Shown here one piece after another: positions 59,639 to 64,000 of a stretch of 64,000 nt of DNA. Under the pieces are notes generated by a model. It ran no database searches, was not told where the DNA came from, and saw only the letters and a list, made by a program, of their open reading frames with translations. This DNA is from Drosophila miranda (lineage: Eukaryota; Arthropoda; Insecta; Diptera; Drosophilidae), in NCBI RefSeq assembly GCF_003369915.1, contig NC_046677.1, positions 30,956,913 through 31,020,912 of the forward strand, written 5' to 3'. Position 1 is the first letter of the stretch, and each line of letters begins with the position of its first letter. The translations under genes and the position numbers were made by a program.

Positions 59639-60739
59639 ATGACATCCATGCGGCCCCACACACTTAAAGGCCCGGGCAACAAACTGGCGCGTCGCGATCC
59701 GGTTGATCAATATTTGGCTGACCAACATTTGTATCGCAAGCTAATGGTTAGGAGTGAGAGCAGCTTGTTCCAAGTCGTGGCCGAGCAGATGTATGATACA
59801 CAGAATCTTCACTACGAGGTGCGAATGGACTGTGTACGCTTTATCATGGACAAGCGTCGCCTATTCAGGAGAAACATAACGGGCAATTTCAACGACTATC
59901 TGTCGAAGTTAGAGAAGCCCAATACTCGGGGGACGATGATAGAACTACGCGCCCTATGCCTTATGTACGGCCGGAATGCGATATTGCATGAGCCAATGAG
60001 GCTGGGCACGCCAGTGACGTTTAGCGATAAATACAAGAAGAATTTTAGTGTTTTCTTCGACCAGTATGGCAATTTCGATGCTGTATACACGATGGGACAC
60101 ATTGAGGAGGCAGCCATTTGCCAATCCATCACATTTAAGATGCTTTACCAGATGTGTTTCAAGCTGCCGGATGTGAGCCTGGCAGCTGAGAAGATGCTGA
60201 ATCCGGACACATTCTGCGAAGGCACTACGCTGGAGCATAGTCAAAATGGTACAGTTGTCCGCATTTTATGCAGAAATGGACGCAGCTTCGACGTGGACTC
60301 GCCAGAGCTCACCAGCTGCCTATTGAAAGACAAACAGCTCTGCGACTTCCACAATCGAGTACGTTGGCGAGAGTATGTGCAGAGATTCGGACGAGTGCCA
60401 TTGTCGTGCACGCTGAAATGTATAGATGACAACAACGTGCCATTTTCGTATTCCGTTGCCAAGTGCCTAGACCCGAATATCTATCGAAATGTGGAGCTCA
60501 GCTCTTTTCTTGTGATGAAAAAAGAGGCGAAGAAGTTCCAGCTATATATCGGGGACGATTTCAACGCTCGTGCCCATTGTCTGGTGGAGCGACACAAATG
60601 GCTAGGGCATATGACAAAGGGTTTTATACTGAAAATAGACTGGAAAACAAGCACATTCACTGTTTATCTTGAGGAAACGGGCACAGTGATGCAAGTGCCT
60701 CGGTATGCAGTGCATCCGCTGCCACCTCGTCAATTCTGA
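59639..60739 (+). CDS. Otu-like OTU-domain plus Tudor protein, copy B
   Basis: 366 residues, identical in protein sequence to copy A, with the same three lost catalytic positions (Ser39, Ser42, Asn145). The 5' region differs from copy A at a few bases (for example in the first 250 bases of the unit), so the copies are not a sequence artefact of perfect repetition. The acceptor, leader and promoter region are all duplicated, so both copies are probably expressed. Confidence 0.88.
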   Translation: MTSMRPHTLKGPGNKLARRDPVDQYLADQHLYRKLMVRSESSLFQVVAEQMYDTQNLHYEVRMDCVRFIMDKRRLFRRNITGNFNDYLSKLEKPNTRGTMIELRALCLMYGRNAILHEPMRLGTPVTFSDKYKKNFSVFFDQYGNFDAVYTMGHIEEAAICQSITFKMLYQMCFKLPDVSLAAEKMLNPDTFCEGTTLEHSQNGTVVRILCRNGRSFDVDSPELTSCLLKDKQLCDFHNRVRWREYVQRFGRVPLSCTLKCIDDNNVPFSYSVAKCLDPNIYRNVELSSFLVMKKEAKKFQLYIGDDFNARAHCLVERHKWLGHMTKGFILKIDWKTSTFTVYLEETGTVMQVPRYAVHPLPPRQF

Positions 60740-61613
60740 CCAATTTACAACAAATGAAATTACCTCGGATCAGTGCAATGACAGAATTCTAAACTCGGCT
60801 CTTGGTAATTTATCCATTCTTAAACATTTGTAAGCTTAACATACTTTATTTTAATATTTTTTATTTTAGAATTTGCTGAACTGAAGAATTTTTTGCAGTC
60901 ACCCGAGTTGTTAAATTGTAAGCGTCTAAACCTTTTTTCAATCATAGAATTTAAGTCCTTCAGTCGCTTTTCGGTTGTAGAACTTTCTGAACTTTAAAGT
61001 TATATCTTAGTCTTTAATATATTCTTACAGTAAACCAAATTCAAATACGTTCCTGAATATAACTATTAATTTTTTTTTTTTAATTACCTATTTTTGGATA
61101 CATTTTGTATAAGAACTGGAATAGATTCTGAAACTATAAATCATTTTTGAAAAATATTTTAAATTAAATCAAGCTTTTACGATAAATTCATGTTTCATAT
61201 GATTCTAGAATGTGGATTTTAAACAGGAATAAATTAGTTTATTTATTGTTTCTTAGTTCTTTGTTAAACCTTTTTGTATTCATTTATTTGAATTTTGTAA
61301 TATAATTTATATAATATGTAAACTAGTCTGGATTTAAATAAGCTTTAAAGTATCGATCAATTTCCCAAAAAGTGAATCTGTTTTTTATATTTTTTTTTTT
61401 GTTATTTCACCTTTTAATACTAAATTTTGACCCAAAGATAATCTTCTATGCAGCACTGGTGATCACTAAAATGTTAAAATGTATGTTTACCGCTGTCTTT
61501 TTTGTATTTTTTTTTTAAAGTTTTTAGATAAAAAAGTTCTTTAAAAGATTACATCTAAACAACTCAAGTTTTAAACTTTGTATAATGACTGAAATGAGGA
61601 GGGGTTTGCTAGA
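60740..61613. other. AT-rich spacer between convergent Otu-like B and gene Y B
   Basis: As in unit 1, with small differences in T-run lengths. It likely carries 3' UTRs. Confidence 0.6.
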
Positions 61614-62750
61614 CTAATGAAGTTCGTCTCCAGATGTGGGTGCCATCTCCAGTCAGACGTCGCCACCCAGGCGGCACTGGAGATTCTTGTTGATGTTGTC
61701 GACCATGTCGAAGGCATCGATGATCATTTGGGCCTCGCTCTGGGCTTTCTCACCCATCTTCTCCAAACTGTGCCTCAGCTCCTTGTGCTCTCCAGTGGCG
61801 TCCCGCTCCTCGGCTCTTTGGTAAATGCTAGTGCGGGAGAACAGGGCGGCGGTGCCACTGCCCTGCTCCAGTTGTTCCTCCAGCTCTTCGGGCAGCGGGA
61901 AGTCCAGATCCATGGCAAAGCAATGCAGATCATCGTACTTGGCTAACTGCTCCTTCTGATCTTGGCCATAGCTAATGACGACGGCCTGCAGCACTAGTTC
62001 GCTGCCCGGCAACTGGACATAGGCAATGACGTCTTTGAAGAGGTTCTCCTGCCGCCACACGGTCTGGCTGAACTGTATTACCTGGTAAACTACGGTTTCC
62101 GGCTCAGGACTATACTGCACCAGCAGCCAGGTGTCATCGTCCATGGCCACCGGCATGTCCAGCTGGTCATCGAAGGCGTGATCAAAGCAGCGAGCCTTCA
62201 GATGGAGCAGCACCTTCTCCATATAGGCCAGCTGATCATAGGCATACAGTACATGAGCAATGCATCCGGGACCGAGACTGACGAGCGGATTGCACTTTAA
62301 CTCTGGCTTCGTGCTTAGCCAGACCACGTTGTTGGGGGACACCAACTTATGGACCAGACGTTCGCCTGGTTCCTCGTTCTCTGTGTACTGCACCAGAAGC
62401 TGCCTGGCGCTAGACTCCTCACGCTGCTCCTTGCTCATCGATACCAAGGCCGTGTCTACCAGCCGGCGCTCATCGGCGGCTAAGATCAGTTTGGCCTCCA
62501 GCACCATGCCATTGACCCGGAACTCCACAAAACGGGTCATATACTTGTCGGAGACATCCGATTCCAGCAGCTCCATGGAGTGGAGGACGCAGAGTCGCGG
62601 CTGGCCATTTGGCTGTCCGTTCTTCATCGATCCTTCATCTACCTCGGCCAGGAACCAGGAGAGACGAGTCGCTGCCTGACCACTGGGATTGGCCACAGCT
62701 CCGCAGCTGGCAGAGTCATCCAGTCCACTGTCGTTGCTAATGTTGCTCAT
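61614..62750 (-). CDS. Gene Y, copy B, with premature stop
   Basis: Same start as copy A, but a CGA codon has become TGA at 61653-61655, a C-to-T change at a CpG. The protein stops after 365 residues and loses the last 13 (R-L-E-M-A-P-T-S-G-D-E-L-H). There are also five amino-acid changes against copy A, including Ile to Ser near residue 15, Val to Asp near 38 and Ala to Pro near 132. The truncation is past the coiled-coil-like part, so function may survive. The frame and promoter are otherwise intact. Confidence 0.8.
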
Positions 62751-62817
62751 GTTCCTCGGTTCTCTCTTCTCTTAATAGTTGATCTCTTTGATGTTTTCGT
62801 TGGCTTTGCTCGCTGCG

Positions 62818-62854
62818 AACTGATAGCTTCTTCACGGTAGTGCTCTGTTTTATA
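62818..62854 (-). promoter_or_regulatory. TATA box and initiator of gene Y, copy B
   Basis: TATAAAAC (62854-62847) and TCAGTT (A at 62821) are kept exactly as in copy A, with the same 33-base spacing. Confidence 0.7.
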
Positions 62855-63068
62855 CGCAAGAGAGGTATAAGGGCACACTCGCTATTACCTGAGGTACTTT
62901 AAAAAACCCCACTCTTAGTCCAAGGATTTCCAGGTGAAGTTGCTCGATGGGTGTTTTCCAATTGTGCAGTACCTGCGTCTGATTGTAGGGATTAACCCAA
63001 TACACAAAGATGTACGGTAATAAAGAAGACATAGACATAAAAGACATATGTCCAAGCCTAGCTTCCAC
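62850..63068 (-). CDS. Possible 72-residue ORF upstream of gene Y, copy B
   Basis: Identical to the frame in unit 1 and overlapping the gene Y TATA box in the same way. Probably not a gene. Confidence 0.18.
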   Translation of the reverse strand: MEARLGHMSFMSMSSLLPYIFVYWVNPYNQTQVLHNWKTPIEQLHLEILGLRVGFFKVPQVIASVPLYLSCV

Positions 63069-63566
63069 CGATCGTTGTCACTATGGGATAGGATTAGTGC
63101 GCCAGTTGTTACATCGTTACATGTATAATTGTGTTAGTACCTGTGGCTGTCCAAGAGCTAATTTAATGGATAAACCAAATACGTGCAGCCTACATAAGAC
63201 CCCATAAGTGTATCCATATTATGTCCGTATCTTCTGAAAGATGCATGTTTGATGTTCGTGGTATATTTCGATAGAACTTCCAATTCCATTAATAAGTTTT
63301 TGAAAGCAACAAACTAGATCTTTAATAAAACATTCGATTTAGAATTTATTAAAACTCGAATAAGAGAGTTCTCAAATAAAGGGCAATAGTAATAACAATT
63401 TCAAAGTGCAATTTATTAATTAAATATCTAAAAATGCAGCGATCAGAGAAAATAGCAATCAGGTCTTCTCTCACATATTCCCAGACTTACGAATTGACAG
63501 CTGTCGTATTGAACCGAACATTTTAGGATTATTCGAGAGGTTCTGACAGAATGGTTCGATTCAATG
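63069..63566. other. AT-rich spacer between gene Y B and gene X B
   Basis: No coding potential seen; likely the 3' UTR of gene X and upstream DNA of gene Y. Confidence 0.5.
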
Positions 63567-64000
63567 TTATTCACGTTTTGCCCTACCAGTTACAATGCGC
63601 AGAAACAAGCTCGACGACGCACCTAAACCATCGCTCCTTTCTGAATCTGAGTGACGACGCACTGAATAGTTGTCTCCATTGTCGATTAATATCAATTGAG
63701 AAGTGCAACACTCTGCTGTTTTTCTGTTCGTATGAGCTGCAAAGAGCGAATGAGATCTGCGCCCCAATCTGCAATCAGACGCTTGCTTGTCCAATTCGGT
63801 GGAATTAGTTAAGGAAAAATGTTGACTAGCATATCCAATGTTCAGACCCAGCACTTGAGTTGCAAATTCCAAGACTCTCTCAGTGTTGGCGTCCTTATCC
63901 CAGCCGCCTCCATACTCGCGTTCTATGAGCTCAAAGTGTATGGCAAAGGGACCATCCTTGGGTTTAATCGTACTACGCACATCTGTCAGAACAAATGGAA
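63567..64000 (-). CDS. Gene X, copy B: C-terminal part, continues past the window
   Basis: An open frame enters from the right edge and continues beyond K-P-K-D-G-P through E-R-E-Y-G-G-G-W-D-K-D and L-G-L-N-I-G-Y-A-S to a stop at 63567. About 125 residues here are absent from, or out of frame in, copy A. Within it lie the 98 bases (63657-63754) missing from unit 1. The last 60 residues are Ser/Arg-rich and may be frame run-on if an intron is present, but I see no good donor. The complete gene, including the 5' exons lost to copy A, should lie beyond 64000. Confidence 0.6.
   Translation of the reverse strand, partial: PFVLTDVRSTIKPKDGPFAIHFELIEREYGGGWDKDANTERVLEFATQVLGLNIGYASQHFSLTNSTELDKQASDCRLGRRSHSLFAAHTNRKTAECCTSQLILIDNGDNYSVRRHSDSERSDGLGASSSLFLRIVTGRAKRE

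Larger units (their letters stand above)
59159..64000. repeat. Tandem segmental duplication, unit 2 (runs off the window)
   Basis: The repeat of 52853 onward is near identical, with scattered substitutions and small indels (offset 6306 falling to about 6304, then 6403 and 6416 after unit-1 deletions). It holds Otu-like B, gene Y B and the 3' part of gene X B. Confidence 0.95.

Noticed and set aside
1..64000. tRNA, rRNA, known microRNA or CRISPR array
   Set aside because: I looked for tRNA-like B boxes, rRNA words, known miRNA words and regularly spaced spacers. None was convincing, and the only regular repeats are the satellite and microsatellites.

Overview
The window looks like nuclear DNA from a Drosophila species. 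It has short GT-AG introns, very large AT-rich introns, TA/CAG/GTCY microsatellites and dispersed elements of the mini-me type. Every recognisable protein also has a fly character: an R7BP-like RGS anchor, a TAF12-like protein resembling testis TAF12L (rye), and an Ovarian-tumor (Otu)-like OTU+Tudor protein. The exact species cannot be fixed from the sequence; a lineage outside the melanogaster subgroup is my guess.

Layout. (1) About 1-2690 is the end of a satellite-like array with 318-bp units and shortened 231- and 183-bp variants. These form an 819-bp higher-order repeat, and the array is closed by an inverted unit fragment. (2) About 2.7-17.7 kb is almost entirely noncoding, with one doubtful 92-codon reading frame at 3805-4083. 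(3) 17.7-33.3 kb on the minus strand holds a five-exon gene. Its exons join in phase into a 226-residue R7BP/R9AP-like protein with a basic, di-cysteine C-terminus; the rest of that interval is intron. (4) 38.0-38.5 kb on the plus strand holds a compact two-exon TAF12-like gene. (5) 38.5-50.5 kb is noncoding and carries two related ~1.1-kb mini-me-like repeats. (6) 50.5-52.5 kb holds a decayed coding fragment, an acidic Cys-rich gene (minus) and an E2 ubiquitin-conjugating gene (plus). The last two diverge from a promoter with two perfect DRE octamers. The E2 has no ATG in its frame and seems to carry a one-base frameshift in its first helix. (7) From 52853 to the end lies a direct tandem duplication of about 6.3 kb with its junction at 59158/59159. 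Each unit carries an Otu-like gene (+), an unrecognised 378-codon gene Y (-) and the 3' part of an unrecognised Cys-rich gene X (-).

The duplication is the most interesting part. The two Otu-like copies are identical in protein sequence, yet each lacks all three catalytic positions of the OTU protease. Gene Y is full length in copy 1 and has a premature stop in copy 2. Gene X in copy 1 is cut off from its 5' exons by the junction and disabled at its C-terminus by deletions, while copy 2 keeps the longer C-terminus and runs off the window. An E2 gene and a dead OTU-like gene sit side by side, near a testis-type TAF, which hints at germline use; that is inference only.
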